Position numbers and translations under genes: made by a program
In this document: one piece after another, positions 35,406 through 44,489 of the stretch
Position numbering within the stretch: the first letter of the stretch is position 1
Layout: each line of letters opens with the position of its first letter
NCBI GenBank assembly: GCA_020621985.1
Contig: JAHRYS010000001.1
Location: 310,001-374,000, forward strand
Length of the DNA stretch: 64,000 bases
Source of the DNA: Candidatus Ferrigenium altingense
GTDB taxonomy: Bacteria; Pseudomonadota; Gammaproteobacteria; Burkholderiales; Gallionellaceae
Direction of reading: 5' to 3'
The notes under the pieces: generated by a model
Seen by the model: only the letters and a program-made list of their open reading frames with translations
What the model was told of the DNA's origin: nothing
Database searches by the model: none

Positions 35406-35819
35406 TGACTGACCATTGTTCCAGTTTCAAAACGCATCACCCCAACTGCTCCAACCTTGGAGACTTTGCATCTCCGCCGCGAACGAAGGATGTGTTGTTC
35501 CGCGATGCGAACGAAACTGTAGCACAGTGAGCATACTATGCCGAACAGATCGTGATATTTCAGCCATATCAGCCTCGCCAGGTTGCAGCGATTTTCATCG
35601 CACGTTCAGTTTTGCGGATTCAACTATGAAATGTAACTTTTGTGAGTGAATTTAGGCGGAGCGCAACGACATCCACACTTGCGCGCTCCGTTATTTCCGC
35701 GCAGGGATGGTTCATTAGTCTTGAAAAACCGTTGAGAGGGTAGTAAGCGTAGTTTAACGCATTGAAATAACACACGATTTTTAGCCAATCGCTTATTTTT
35801 AAATGAATTGCCCGTTTGT
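35406..35819. other. Promoter-bearing gap, relatively AT-rich, no gene
   Basis: This 414 bp gap separates the TPP enzyme from mtgA. It has an imperfect hairpin at 35657-35690 (CGGAGCGC paired with GCGCTCCG) and an AT-rich stretch at 35740-35820. It should hold the promoter of the minus-strand TPP/citrate-synthase-like operon. Short open frames here show no family resemblance. The right boundary coincides with the mtgA direct repeat. Confidence 0.6.
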
Positions 35820-36515
35820 TCAGGGGATTTCCGCATCGTTCATGCGGCCGAGAATAATGCCGGTTTTGCGCAGCAGGCCGCGCGCTTCGCGGTGGGTGTC
35901 GTAATAGCGCGGGTTGGGCACCATCGCGGCAAGTTTGGCGGCCTGCTCCGCATTAAGACTGGCCGCATTGGTGCGGTAGTAGTGGCGCGCGGCCGCTTCC
36001 GCGCCGAACACGCCGTTGCCCCATTCGATCACGTTGAGATAAATCTCGAAAATGCGCCGCTTGTCCATCACCGCTTCCAGCATCACGGTGATGAGCACTT
36101 CCTCGCCCTTGCGCCACGGCGTGCGTTTGGTGGAGAGAAACAAATTCTTGGCGAGCTGCTGGCTGATGGTGGAGCCGCCCGCGACGATCTTGCCCTTCTT
36201 CATGTTTTTCTCGTAGGCCTTCTGGATGCCCTCCCAGTCGAAGCCTTCGTGATCGACGAACTTCGCGTCCTCCGAGGCGATCAGCGCGCGCTTGAGGTTG
36301 TTGGAAATCTTCGCGTAGGGCACCCACTGGTGCCGCAGTTCGGCATCCGGGTTCTTGTCCTGCATGATTTCCAGGCGGCTTTCCATGAACGCGCTGGTGG
36401 ACGGGTTGAATTTTATCCACCAGCAGATATGCGCGAAAATCCACAGTTGATAAAGCAGCAACAGGGCGAAACAGATCGCCAGCGCGCGCCATGTCCAGCC
36501 CCAGAGTTTTTTCAT
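35820..36515 (-). CDS. mtgA: Monofunctional biosynthetic peptidoglycan transglycosylase
   Basis: MtgA polymerises lipid II glycan strands at the inner membrane. The 231-residue GT51 protein has an N-terminal anchor (LAICFALLLLYQLWIFA), the catalytic Glu region ALIASEDAKFVDHEGFDW, GGSTISQQLAKNLFLS, the second acidic site KRRIFEIYLNVIEWGNGVFG and AKLAAMVPNPRYYD. It is complete. Its last 119 bases are duplicated at 26106-26224. It lies four bases downstream of aroE. Confidence 0.95.
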   Translation of the reverse strand: MKKLWGWTWRALAICFALLLLYQLWIFAHICWWIKFNPSTSAFMESRLEIMQDKNPDAELRHQWVPYAKISNNLKRALIASEDAKFVDHEGFDWEGIQKAYEKNMKKGKIVAGGSTISQQLAKNLFLSTKRTPWRKGEEVLITVMLEAVMDKRRIFEIYLNVIEWGNGVFGAEAAARHYYRTNAASLNAEQAAKLAAMVPNPRYYDTHREARGLLRKTGIILGRMNDAEIP

Positions 36516-36518
36516 TGC

Positions 36519-37358
36519 TTAGGTGCGCAGCGCGGCGATGATCGGCGCGGTGTCCGGGCGCACGCCGCGCCAGATGTAAAACGCTTCGGCGGCCTGTTCG
36601 ACCAGCATGCCGAGGCCATCTGCTACCTGCGCGCCATGCTCGCGCGCGAATCTCATGAACGGCGTCTCGCGCCCGTACATCATGTCGTAGGCCAGCGCGC
36701 CGGGGGCGAAGATATCAGCCGGCAACGGAGGTAATTCATTGGAAAGGCCGGCGGAGGTGGCATTGATAATTAGATCGAATTGTTTCCTGTCAGCTTCATT
36801 TGGAAAGTTGTAAACATTGACCACATGCCCAAGTTTTCCAAGATGGAGCGCAAATTGGTCGGCCTTTTCTGGCGTACGATTTGCGATGAAAAGATGTGCT
36901 TCCGCTAGAAGCAAAGGCAATGCTACGCCGTACGCGGCACCACCAGCGCCTATGAGCAAAATGCGCTTACCATGCAATGAAACGCCAAGAATGCGCTCGA
37001 TGTTGCGCACAAGCCCTGTGCCATCTGTGTTGTCACCATCGATGAAATTTTCATGAAACTTTAAGGTATTCGCAGCACGTGCGTTCGTAGCCCTTTGAGT
37101 AGGTGCGCCAGCGGGAGGGGTTCTTTCCGCAAGTTCTCTAACCAATTCGTATGCCTCGAACTTGAACGGCACGGTCACGTTGCAGCCCTTGTAGCCTTCC
37201 TTGCGCAACCGTTCGACGGTCGCGGCAAAGCCGTCCAGCGGCGCGAGGATGGCCTCGTAGCTGATGTCCTGCCCGGTCTGCGCGGCGAACATGCTGTGGA
37301 TCAGCGGCGATTTGCTGTGGGCGATGGGGTTGCCGATGACGGCGTAGCGATCGATCAT
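36519..37358 (-). CDS. aroE: Shikimate dehydrogenase, mosaic gene
   Basis: AroE reduces 3-dehydroshikimate to shikimate with NADPH. Motifs: GNPIAHSKSPLIHSMFA, GCNVTVPFKFEAYEL (catalytic Lys), GDNTDGTGLVRNIE (catalytic Asp), LIGAGGAAYGVALPL, IANRTPEKA, INATSAGL and DGLGMLVEQAAEAF. An insertion of about ten residues (RTPPAGAPTQ) sits before ARAANTL. The central DNA (about 36750-37150) is clearly poorer in GC than the two ends: one 60-base row at 36781 has 24 G/C, against 42 at 36541. This suggests that the middle was replaced by recombination with a divergent aroE. Activity is probably kept. Confidence 0.93.
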   Translation of the reverse strand: MIDRYAVIGNPIAHSKSPLIHSMFAAQTGQDISYEAILAPLDGFAATVERLRKEGYKGCNVTVPFKFEAYELVRELAERTPPAGAPTQRATNARAANTLKFHENFIDGDNTDGTGLVRNIERILGVSLHGKRILLIGAGGAAYGVALPLLLAEAHLFIANRTPEKADQFALHLGKLGHVVNVYNFPNEADRKQFDLIINATSAGLSNELPPLPADIFAPGALAYDMMYGRETPFMRFAREHGAQVADGLGMLVEQAAEAFYIWRGVRPDTAPIIAALRT

Positions 37359-37502
37359 GAATATTGAACCGAAAAAATGGCGCTATTTGGACTATCTGAT
37401 TATAAAGGCTGCGGGTCTAATCGCGCCCTAAAGTTTTTCCGGAAATGCCGGGATTAAGGCTTTCGGGGAAATACCGAATCGTGGAGTTATATGGGAGAAG
37501 TC

Positions 37503-39125
37503 ATGGGGAATGTAGGAAAGCGGTTGCATAACCTGAAGGTCAGCACCAAGCTGCGCCTGTCGTTCGGCCTGATCGTGGGGCTGATGGTGGGGATGGCTGC
37601 GGTCACGCAGTTTTACCTGGGCGAGATGAACGACAAGTGGCGCAAGATCGAGCAACAGGTATTCGTCTGGCAGGACGCCAACATGGAGATATATCGCTAC
37701 CTTGGCGATGGCGTGCACCATTTCAAAAACTATGTGCTGCGCGATGGGGACTATGAAACAAAGTTCCGCGACGACATGGGCAAACTGCTGGGCGCGGTCG
37801 ACAAGTACCAGAAGGCCGGAGGAGTTGAGCCCGAAGCGCGAAAACAGCTGGACGAAATCAGGACTGCGGTGGGCGCGTATCTGGTCGCTCTCGATCAACT
37901 CAAGAAACTCAAGGCCGAAGGCGCATCCATTACCGATCAGGATAAGGGCATCAAGGGCGCCGACAAACCCATTGCCATGGCAGCGGCCAAATTAAAGGAA
38001 ATCACCGAACGCGAATTCAAAATGGCATCCAGCCAGTTCGGGGTTCTTCAGCAATCCACACTGCGCATCGCGCTGATCATGGGGATCATCGCCATCATCT
38101 GTGCCGTGGCATTTGCCTTGTTGCTGACGCGGAGCCTGATGCGCCAGTTGGGCGGCGACCCGGCAGAGGTCGCACGGGCCATCGGCGTGATGGCGGCGGG
38201 TGATTTTTCGGCACAGTCGGCCCGTGCGGCAGATGGCAGCCTGCTGGCCAATGCCCAGAATATGCAGTCACGCCTGCGCGACATGATCGCCACCGTAAAA
38301 ATGCAGGCCACCCAGGTTGGCAGCATGGCGGAACAGTTGGCGGCGGCGGCGCGGCAGATCACGGAGAACGTGAACCATGAATCGGATGCGGTGAGCGGGA
38401 TGGCTGCGGCGATTGAGGAAATGAGCGTTTCCGCCACACATATCAGCGATCAGGGGAGTAACGCCAAACAAATTACCGATCATTCGCGCGCAAACTCCGA
38501 GCAAGGGGCGCAGGTGATCCACAAGACGGTGACCGGGCTGATGGAGGTCGCACAACAGATCGAAACGGCATCCGCCGAAGTTTCACGGCTGGGGGGCGAT
38601 GCTTCGCGCATCAGCGACGTGGTGAAAACCATCAAGGAAATTGCCGACCAAACCAATTTGCTGGCGCTCAATGCGGCAATCGAAGCGGCGCGTGCCGGCG
38701 AGCAGGGCCGCGGTTTTGCGGTAGTGGCCGACGAAGTGCGCAAGCTCGCCGAGCGCACGGCCAACGCCACGGCGGAGATCAATCAAATGTCTGCCCAGAT
38801 AGGCGATGTCGCCAGCCATGCGCTGGCCGGCATGGATAAGGTGGTGAACACCACGCGCCAGGGGGTGCGTGATGCCGAGGTCGCGCAAAGTTCCATTTCC
38901 GGTATCCGGCAGAGCTTTGGCGAAGTAGCGGGCGCAATCGACGACATTTCCTGCGCGCTCACCGAGCAAAATGCTGCGGCAACCGATCTGGCAAAACGCA
39001 CCGAGCAGGTTGCGCAGATGTCCGAAGAGAACTCCAGCGCGGCGCGCAGCCTGCTGGATCTTGCAACTGAGCTGGAGAAAAAGGCGGCGCTGGTGCGCGG
39101 GGCGGTGGAGGTGTTCCGCGTGTAG
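37503..39125 (+). CDS. Methyl-accepting chemotaxis protein
   Basis: The roughly 540-residue chemoreceptor has TM1 (about 20-40, [19 protein letters not shown]), a four-helix-bundle-type periplasmic domain, TM2 (about 185-207, [20 protein letters not shown]), HAMP and a signalling domain. The hairpin tip reads [20 protein letters not shown]-like with [20 protein letters not shown], the CheA/CheW contact region. The C-terminus has no pentapeptide tether. ATG 37503 follows GGGAG by five bases; ATG 37491 is the alternative. Ligand unknown. No che genes are in the window. Confidence 0.92.
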   Translation: MGNVGKRLHNLKVSTKLRLSFGLIVGLMVGMAAVTQFYLGEMNDKWRKIEQQVFVWQDANMEIYRYLGDGVHHFKNYVLRDGDYETKFRDDMGKLLGAVDKYQKAGGVEPEARKQLDEIRTAVGAYLVALDQLKKLKAEGASITDQDKGIKGADKPIAMAAAKLKEITEREFKMASSQFGVLQQSTLRIALIMGIIAIICAVAFALLLTRSLMRQLGGDPAEVARAIGVMAAGDFSAQSARAADGSLLANAQNMQSRLRDMIATVKMQATQVGSMAEQLAAAARQITENVNHESDAVSGMAAAIEEMSVSATHISDQGSNAKQITDHSRANSEQGAQVIHKTVTGLMEVAQQIETASAEVSRLGGDASRISDVVKTIKEIADQTNLLALNAAIEAARAGEQGRGFAVVADEVRKLAERTANATAEINQMSAQIGDVASHALAGMDKVVNTTRQGVRDAEVAQSSISGIRQSFGEVAGAIDDISCALTEQNAAATDLAKRTEQVAQMSEENSSAARSLLDLATELEKKAALVRGAVEVFRV

Positions 39126-39191
39126 CGAACGCGATGCACTCTGCCCTGTTGCCGGCCTGCGCATAAGCGCTGAGGTAATGCGAGGCTCGGG

Positions 39192-40043
39192 TTATTCGCT
39201 TTCCAGCCGTTCCGACGAGGTGAACGTCCAGGTGCGCGTGATGACCAGGATGTCGGTATCTTTGCGAATGTCCGGCGGTAGCGGTGAGTAGGGGGCGGCG
39301 AGCTTGACGATGCGCATCGCCGCCGCATCCAGAACCCGATTACCCGATGACTTGCTCACTTCAATAGGCCCGAGGCTGCCGTCCGCATTGATCGCCACGC
39401 TAAGTAGCAGGCTGCCGAAAATTTTTTGCTGGCGCGCCTGTTCCGGGTAATTCAGGTTGCCGATGCGTTCAATCTTGATGCGCCAGTCCTCGATGTATTG
39501 CGCGAAACGGTATTCCTGCGTGCGCGCGCCGATGTATTTGCGCCGCGGCATTTTCTGGTAGGCATCGAAATTCTTGTTGGTCTGCGCTTCGAGGCGCGCG
39601 ATCTCCAGGCTTTTTTGCACCAGGTCTTCGCCGCTGCGGGCATCGTTGCTTTGCTGTTTCTTGAGCTCCGGTTGCGTCACCTTGTGCTCGCTCTTCAGCC
39701 GGGCCAGCATCCGCTTTGATTCTTCTTCGAGCTGTTCGCGGCGTTTGGCGAGTTGTTCCGGGGTGAACTGCTGGTCGTCGCTTATCGCGGGAAGCGGGGT
39801 CTTGGCTTGCCGGTCATCGGCGGTATTGCCGCCGCCATCCAGATTGGCCTGTGCCAGCGCATCGGCTTTTGCCGGTCTGGATGTCGACTTGGCGTTGACC
39901 AGCACCACTTGCAGCGGCTGGATGAAGTCGATCGCGCTGCGCGGATCGGGCAGCACCAGCGCGACGCCAAACAACGCGAAGGCGTGAAACGCGACAGAGA
40001 AGATCATCGCGCCGGCCAATGGTTTTTTCAGCCATGTCAGCAC
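39192..40043 (-). CDS. TonB-family energy-transducing protein
   Basis: TonB proteins couple the proton-motive force to outer membrane receptors. This 283-residue product has an N-terminal membrane anchor (AGAMIFSVAFHAFALFGVAL), a long charged periplasmic linker rich in Lys, Glu and Gln (about 60-190) instead of the Pro-rich one of E. coli, and a C-terminal TonB domain with YPEQARQQKIFGSLLLSVAI, PIEVSKSSGNRVLDAAAMRI and AAPYSPLP. No exbB/exbD genes are adjacent. The GTG start overlaps the end of the RNase gene. It could serve the TonB receptor at 29832-31901. Confidence 0.87.
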   Translation of the reverse strand: MLTWLKKPLAGAMIFSVAFHAFALFGVALVLPDPRSAIDFIQPLQVVLVNAKSTSRPAKADALAQANLDGGGNTADDRQAKTPLPAISDDQQFTPEQLAKRREQLEEESKRMLARLKSEHKVTQPELKKQQSNDARSGEDLVQKSLEIARLEAQTNKNFDAYQKMPRRKYIGARTQEYRFAQYIEDWRIKIERIGNLNYPEQARQQKIFGSLLLSVAINADGSLGPIEVSKSSGNRVLDAAAMRIVKLAAPYSPLPPDIRKDTDILVITRTWTFTSSERLESE

Positions 40044-41899
40044 TCGGCTGGCTCCTCCTCTGTTATCGCCGCGACAAAACGCGTCTGCACATCCAGATCG
40101 AGCAAATCAATCGAAACGACGGCCAGCTGCACAAGGGTATTGGCGGGCAATTCCGGCAACGACGGTGCGCGGAAAATCAGCGGGATGCCGGTCAGCTTGA
40201 CCAGGTTTTCACGCAGCACGATGGCCTCCACCTGTTCGATGTTCTCCTGCTGCAGCCAGCGCAAACACCAGTAGCGTTCCATGTTGCGCTGGAACTCGTT
40301 GTAGATGGTGTACATGGTGTCAAAATCGCGTATCGCGGCGTACAGCGCGGTGTCGTTTTTTGGATAGGGCGGCTCTTCATCGCGCAACATCGCGATGATC
40401 TGGCGCTGGTTCAGCAGATCCACATAACGGCGCAGCGGCGAGCTCGACCACATGTACTGCGCCACGCCCAGACCCTGATGCGGCGCGGCCACGGTGCTCA
40501 TCCTGACCTTGCCGTTCTGTTGGGTGCGATAGATGCCGACGAAGCCGTGCTCGGCGAGGTGCCTGCCCCATTCGCTGTTCACCAGGATCATCAGCTCGGA
40601 AACCACCTTGTCGATCGGCGAGCCGCGCCGCCGCTGCGTGATGCTGACGTGATCATTTTCGATATGGAAGTTGTAATCGACTTGCTGCGTGCTGTTGTCG
40701 GACGGCTTGCCGCGCGCCGCTTCCAGTTTTTGCGCCAGATTCCACAGCAGCGCCAGCTCATTTGCATAGGGATAATCGAGTTTGCCCGCCGCCAGCGTCT
40801 CCTCGTTGAACAGCGGCTCCAGCGTGTCATGGCGCAGGTTCGCGGCGATATGGATGCGCTCGACGCGGCTTTCGTGGCCGAGTATTTCCAGCGTTTCACC
40901 ATCCACCTCGTTATACATCGACAGCGCGGGACTGATGCGGTCGGCGCACAACGTGAAGGCCTGCACCACGCTGTCCGGCAGCATGGTGATTTTCTGTCCC
41001 GGCATATACACGGTGGAAAGCCGCTGCGCGGCGATTTTGTCGCCTGCCGAGTCGCGCGGCATGCCCAGCGCGGGCGCGGCGATATGCACGCCGATGCGCC
41101 AGTTGCCGTTAGGCAGTTTTTCCACCGAGATCGCATCGTCGATTTCCGTGGTGGTCGCGTCGTCGATGCTGAAGGCGTTGACGCCTGCCAGCGGCAATTC
41201 GTCCCATGTGCTCAACTCGACTGGCGGAAAGCCCGTGCTGCCGGGGAAGTGTTCAACCAGGAATTTCTGCAAATGAAAATCGTGCGTGGAAGGCAATGCA
41301 CCGCATCGTTGCAGCAGGTGCGCGGCGGATAAATGCGTTGCCGCGCAGGCCGCTTCCAGCGCCTTGACTTCGAGGGTGTTGCGGTCCGGTTTGTAGAGCA
41401 ATTGCGTGAGGTGTTCGGCGAACTCGGCCGGCAACTCGAAGCGGCAAAGCTGCTCCGTGTAGCGCGCCTGCAACGCTAAAGCCAGGCGCTTTTTCTCGGC
41501 GCCGGCCAGCGCGGCCTTGAGCACATCCGGCGGCGCGGCGCGGTAGCGGCCCTTGCCCTTCTTGTGGAAATAAATCGGCGCGCTGTGCAGACGGATCAGC
41601 GCGGCAGCTGCCTCCAGCGAACTCGGTGCATGGCCGAAATATTCGGCGGCGATTTGCTCGAAGCCGAACTCGTCCGGCGGGCAGCATTCCCACAGGAAAT
41701 CCACTTCGATGCCTGCGGCAGCCGCTTCGGCCTGGGCTAAAAATTCGGCCAGGGCGGGCTGGGTGAAACGCAGCATCACATTGGCCGCCTTGACCTTGCT
41801 GCGCTTGCCGGAAACGTTTTCAACCTGGAGCGAGGTGGTGTTGTCGGCCATGATGCTACCGACCTTGAAACTGCCGTCTTCTTCGTAAAGGATATTCAT
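40037..41899 (-). CDS. RNase II/R-family 3'-5' exoribonuclease
   Basis: The 620-residue product contains the RNB catalytic domain, with the four-aspartate site in FSIDDATTTEIDDAISVE, GVHIAAPALGMP, STVYMPGQKITMLP, and the signature YMWSSSPLRRYVDLLNQRQI. N-terminal sequence lacks an obvious cold-shock pair, and a short OB-like C-terminus follows, so it is closer to the diverged betaproteobacterial VacB-like group than to E. coli RNase R. The segment PGSTGFPPVE before the catalytic domain may be repeat-derived. Start at ATG 41899. Confidence 0.88.
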   Translation of the reverse strand: MNILYEEDGSFKVGSIMADNTTSLQVENVSGKRSKVKAANVMLRFTQPALAEFLAQAEAAAAGIEVDFLWECCPPDEFGFEQIAAEYFGHAPSSLEAAAALIRLHSAPIYFHKKGKGRYRAAPPDVLKAALAGAEKKRLALALQARYTEQLCRFELPAEFAEHLTQLLYKPDRNTLEVKALEAACAATHLSAAHLLQRCGALPSTHDFHLQKFLVEHFPGSTGFPPVELSTWDELPLAGVNAFSIDDATTTEIDDAISVEKLPNGNWRIGVHIAAPALGMPRDSAGDKIAAQRLSTVYMPGQKITMLPDSVVQAFTLCADRISPALSMYNEVDGETLEILGHESRVERIHIAANLRHDTLEPLFNEETLAAGKLDYPYANELALLWNLAQKLEAARGKPSDNSTQQVDYNFHIENDHVSITQRRRGSPIDKVVSELMILVNSEWGRHLAEHGFVGIYRTQQNGKVRMSTVAAPHQGLGVAQYMWSSSPLRRYVDLLNQRQIIAMLRDEEPPYPKNDTALYAAIRDFDTMYTIYNEFQRNMERYWCLRWLQQENIEQVEAIVLRENLVKLTGIPLIFRAPSLPELPANTLVQLAVVSIDLLDLDVQTRFVAAITEEEPAEC

Positions 41900-41969
41900 G
41901 AGGGGGTGCGTGGAAATTTGCCGCAGATTATAGCAGCACGCGGCGGCGATCCCCGGCGCCGCAGGCAAC

Positions 41970-41993
41970 AAAAAGCCGGCTCACACCGGCTTC
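41970..41993 (-). terminator. Rho-independent terminator of the cytochrome c gene
   Basis: On the minus strand, AAGCCGG and CCGGCTT pair around a six-base loop and are followed by a short T run. It lies about 20 bases past the stop of the cytochrome gene and upstream of the RNase gene. Confidence 0.82.
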
Positions 41994-42012
41994 TTTGGCG
42001 GATAGCGCAGCT

Positions 42013-42330
42013 CTACTTCTGGCCCAGAATCCACGCCACCATGGCCTTGATGTCGCCATCGCTGACGGATCTTGCGGTGGGAGGCATGGGCATGGTGCCG
42101 AAAGCGCCTGCGCCGCCATTGCGTACCTTGGCTTCCAGTCTGGCTTGGGCGCCTTTGTCCCCCTTGTATTTGGCGGCGATATCCGCCAGCGCTGGGCCTA
42201 GCGATTTGCCGGCGGCGGCATGGCATGCGCCGCAATTACCCTGCTTGAACAGGGCTGCACCATCGCCTGCGGCGAAAGCGGTAGCGGAAACGGACAAGGC
42301 GGCAGTCAACGCGAGATAACGAATTTTCAT
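42013..42330 (-). CDS. Periplasmic class I c-type cytochrome (c5/c551-like)
   Basis: The 105-residue precursor has a signal peptide (MKIRYLALTAALSVSATAFA), the haem attachment motif CGACH near residue 33 and a distal Met in GTMPMPPT, followed by the C-terminal helix DGDIKAMVAWILGQK. It is a small electron carrier; the partner oxidase or reductase is not in the window. It has its own terminator and a 126-base upstream gap with no recognised gene, so it is probably monocistronic. Confidence 0.93.
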   Translation of the reverse strand: MKIRYLALTAALSVSATAFAAGDGAALFKQGNCGACHAAAGKSLGPALADIAAKYKGDKGAQARLEAKVRNGGAGAFGTMPMPPTARSVSDGDIKAMVAWILGQK

Positions 42331-42456
42331 AATGGCTTCCTTCGGTTAAATATTTGACGGGTGAAATACATATCTGTGGATATTCGATATCGCTGTTAAA
42401 TCCAGCGGGTTGAATATATCTGCGGTAACAGACCGGCTGTGCGCTGGTTGGTTCCG

Positions 42457-43419
42457 TTAAATCACCCCCGCCCGTTGTGCCTGTTCATCGGCAAAATAGC
42501 TCGACCTGACCATCGGGCCGCAGGCGGCATGGCTGAACCCCATCTCTTTTGCGGCGCGCTCGAGCAGCGCAAAGGCTCCCGGCGGCGCATAGCGCAACAC
42601 CGGCAGGTGCCCGTCGGAAGGTTGCAGATACTGGCCGATGGTGAGCATGTTCACGTCATGCGCGCGCAGGTCGCGCATCACTTGCAGCACCTCCTCATCG
42701 GTTTCGCCCAGGCCCAGCATCAGGCCGGATTTGGTGAGCACCTGCGGGAAGCGCGCCTTGAAATCCTTGAGCAGCTTCAGCGAGTGGGCGTATTCCGCGC
42801 CGGGGCGCGCCAGCGGGTAAAGGCGCGGCACGGTTTCCAGGTTGTGATTGAACACATCGGGCAGGCTGCGGGAAAGCGCATCCAGCGCGGTTTCCAGCCG
42901 GCCGCGAAAATCCGGCACCAGAATTTCCAGGCGCGTGGCGGGTGCGCTGGCGCGGATCGCGGTCAGGCAATCGGCAAAATGCTGCGCGCCGCCGTCGCGC
43001 AGATCGTCCCGATCCACGCTGGTGATGACCGCGTATTTGAGCTTGAGCAGGCCGATGGAGCGCGCGAGGTTCTCCGGTTCGCCCGCATCGGGCGGCTGCG
43101 GCTTGCCGTGCGCCACGTCGCAGAACGGGCAGCGGCGCGTGCACACATCGCCGAGAATCATGAAGGTCGCCGTGCCCTTGCTGAAACATTCGCCGATGTT
43201 CGGGCAGGACGCCTCCTCGCATACCGTATGCAGCTGGTTCTCGCGCAGGATACGCTTCACGTCGTTGTACCCCGCGCCGCTGCCGGTCTTCACGCGTATC
43301 CATTCCGGCTTGCGCAGCCGCTGCTGCAACGGCACGATCTTGATCGGGTTACGCGCGGTCTTTTCTTTTCCGGTTTGCCTTGGGGTAGCGCCGGTCTGTT
43401 TGTGTTCAGGATTGCTCAT
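42457..43419 (-). CDS. lipA: Lipoyl synthase
   Basis: LipA is a radical SAM enzyme that inserts two sulfurs into octanoyl-protein. The 320-residue product has the auxiliary cluster cysteines in [12 protein letters not shown] and the radical SAM motif [15 protein letters not shown], then [20 protein letters not shown] and [15 protein letters not shown]. The C-terminal RSSYFADEQ contains the conserved serine. Its start overlaps the end of lipB by 14 bases. Confidence 0.97.
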   Translation of the reverse strand: MSNPEHKQTGATPRQTGKEKTARNPIKIVPLQQRLRKPEWIRVKTGSGAGYNDVKRILRENQLHTVCEEASCPNIGECFSKGTATFMILGDVCTRRCPFCDVAHGKPQPPDAGEPENLARSIGLLKLKYAVITSVDRDDLRDGGAQHFADCLTAIRASAPATRLEILVPDFRGRLETALDALSRSLPDVFNHNLETVPRLYPLARPGAEYAHSLKLLKDFKARFPQVLTKSGLMLGLGETDEEVLQVMRDLRAHDVNMLTIGQYLQPSDGHLPVLRYAPPGAFALLERAAKEMGFSHAACGPMVRSSYFADEQAQRAGVI

Positions 43420-44194
43420 GTTGCTTTCTTTCCAGATGTTGCTGTAGCCCGTGGATCAGGTTCTGCGCCAGTTGCGCTTGCAGTTCGCCGATGCCGGCGG
43501 TGATGCCGAGTTCGCAGCATTGCGTGACGCGCAGTCCGGCATGGCCGCAGGGGTTGATGTTGGCAAACGGGGTCAGGTCCATGTCCACATTCAGCGCGAG
43601 ACCGTGATAGCAGCAGCCGTGCTTGATTTTCAATCCCAGCGAGGCGATCTTCGCGCCACCCACATATACGCCGGGCGCATCCTCGCGCCCCTGCGCGGCC
43701 ACGCCGAATTCGCCGAGCAAATCGATTGCCGCCTGTTCCATCAGGCGCACCAGCTCGCGCACGGTGATTTTCCAGCGGCGCAGGTCGAGCAGCAGGTAGG
43801 CAACGATCTGGCCGGGGCCGTGATAGGTGATCTGTCCGCCGCGATCGATTTTGATGACCGGGATGCCGGTGGGGTGCAGCAGATGTTCCGGTTTTCCGGC
43901 CAGCCCTTGCGTGTAGGTCGGCGGATGTTGCACCAGCCAGATTTCGTCGCGTGTCCCCGGTGTCTGACCATCGGGGGTGCGCTCGGCGGTGAATTGCTTC
44001 ATCGCATCCCAGGTTGGTTGATATTCAACCAGGCCGAACGTATGGATAACCGGCGGAGAAGTGTGAAGGGGGGAGGCCGTTGCACGGCCAGGGAAGGGGG
44101 AAGGGTGCGCACCTTCGGTGCTCAAGGGGGAAGGGTGGGGAAGCGCCGCATGGTTTTCCCCTTTTCCCTTTTCCCTTCTCCCTTCCCTATTCAT
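43406..44194 (-). CDS. lipB: Octanoyl-[ACP]:protein octanoyltransferase with repeat-encoded N-terminal extension
   Basis: LipB moves octanoate from acyl carrier protein to lipoyl domains. The core reads [50 protein letters not shown], the catalytic Lys in [12 protein letters not shown] and Cys in [10 protein letters not shown]. Ahead of it are about 46 extra residues rich in Pro, Gly, Arg and Ser, encoded by GGGAAGGG-type repeats at 44050-44190. No ATG, GTG or TTG is available near the conserved start, so the ATG at 44194, overlapping ybeD by ATGA, is used. Confidence 0.92.
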   Translation of the reverse strand: MNREGRREKGKGENHAALPHPSPLSTEGAHPSPFPGRATASPLHTSPPVIHTFGLVEYQPTWDAMKQFTAERTPDGQTPGTRDEIWLVQHPPTYTQGLAGKPEHLLHPTGIPVIKIDRGGQITYHGPGQIVAYLLLDLRRWKITVRELVRLMEQAAIDLLGEFGVAAQGREDAPGVYVGGAKIASLGLKIKHGCCYHGLALNVDMDLTPFANINPCGHAGLRVTQCCELGITAGIGELQAQLAQNLIHGLQQHLERKQHEQS

Positions 44195-44475
44195 AGCACC
44201 ATCACCACCATCGGGTGGTCGCACAACTCTTGGTAAACCGCATCGAGCTGCTCGCGCGAGGTGGCGTGGATGGTGCAGGTCAGGCTGATATAGCGGGCGT
44301 TTTTGCTGGCGCGCATTTCCATGCTGGCGGCGGCAAATTCCGGGTCGTGTTTGCCGACCACTTCCAGCACAGCCTGTGCAAAACCCCCTTGTTGCAAGCC
44401 GAATATCTTCAGCGGAAATTCGCAGGGATATTCGATCAGGCTATCGGTTAATTCTTTTTTTGGTAATTCGCTCAT
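44191..44475 (-). CDS. ybeD: YbeD/DUF493 family protein
   Basis: This 94-residue protein matches YbeD: LIEYPCEFPLKIFGLQQGGF, VLEVVGKHDPEF, ASKNARYISLTCTIHATSRE and [16 protein letters not shown]-like ending. The fold is ferredoxin-like, resembling ACT-type regulatory domains; it is proposed to regulate lipoate metabolism because of its constant linkage to lipB. It overlaps lipB by four bases. Confidence 0.93.
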   Translation of the reverse strand: MSELPKKELTDSLIEYPCEFPLKIFGLQQGGFAQAVLEVVGKHDPEFAAASMEMRASKNARYISLTCTIHATSREQLDAVYQELCDHPMVVMVL

Positions 44476-44489
44476 GGTGGGTTGTTTAT

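Noticed and set aside
35416-35649. Short plus-strand open frame upstream of the TPP enzyme
   Set aside because: No ribosome binding site, no family resemblance and composition unlike genes nearby.
26225-35819. Integrase, transposase or tRNA att site in the mtgA-bracketed block
   Set aside because: No recombinase gene or tRNA was found within or beside the block, so mobility is inferred only from the duplicated mtgA end.
35624-35836. 70-codon minus-strand open frame in the same gap
   Set aside because: Crosses the hairpin and the mtgA boundary and shows no conserved motif.
40019-41332. 437-codon plus-strand open frame opposite the RNase gene
   Set aside because: Antisense shadow; the RNB motifs on the minus strand are clear.
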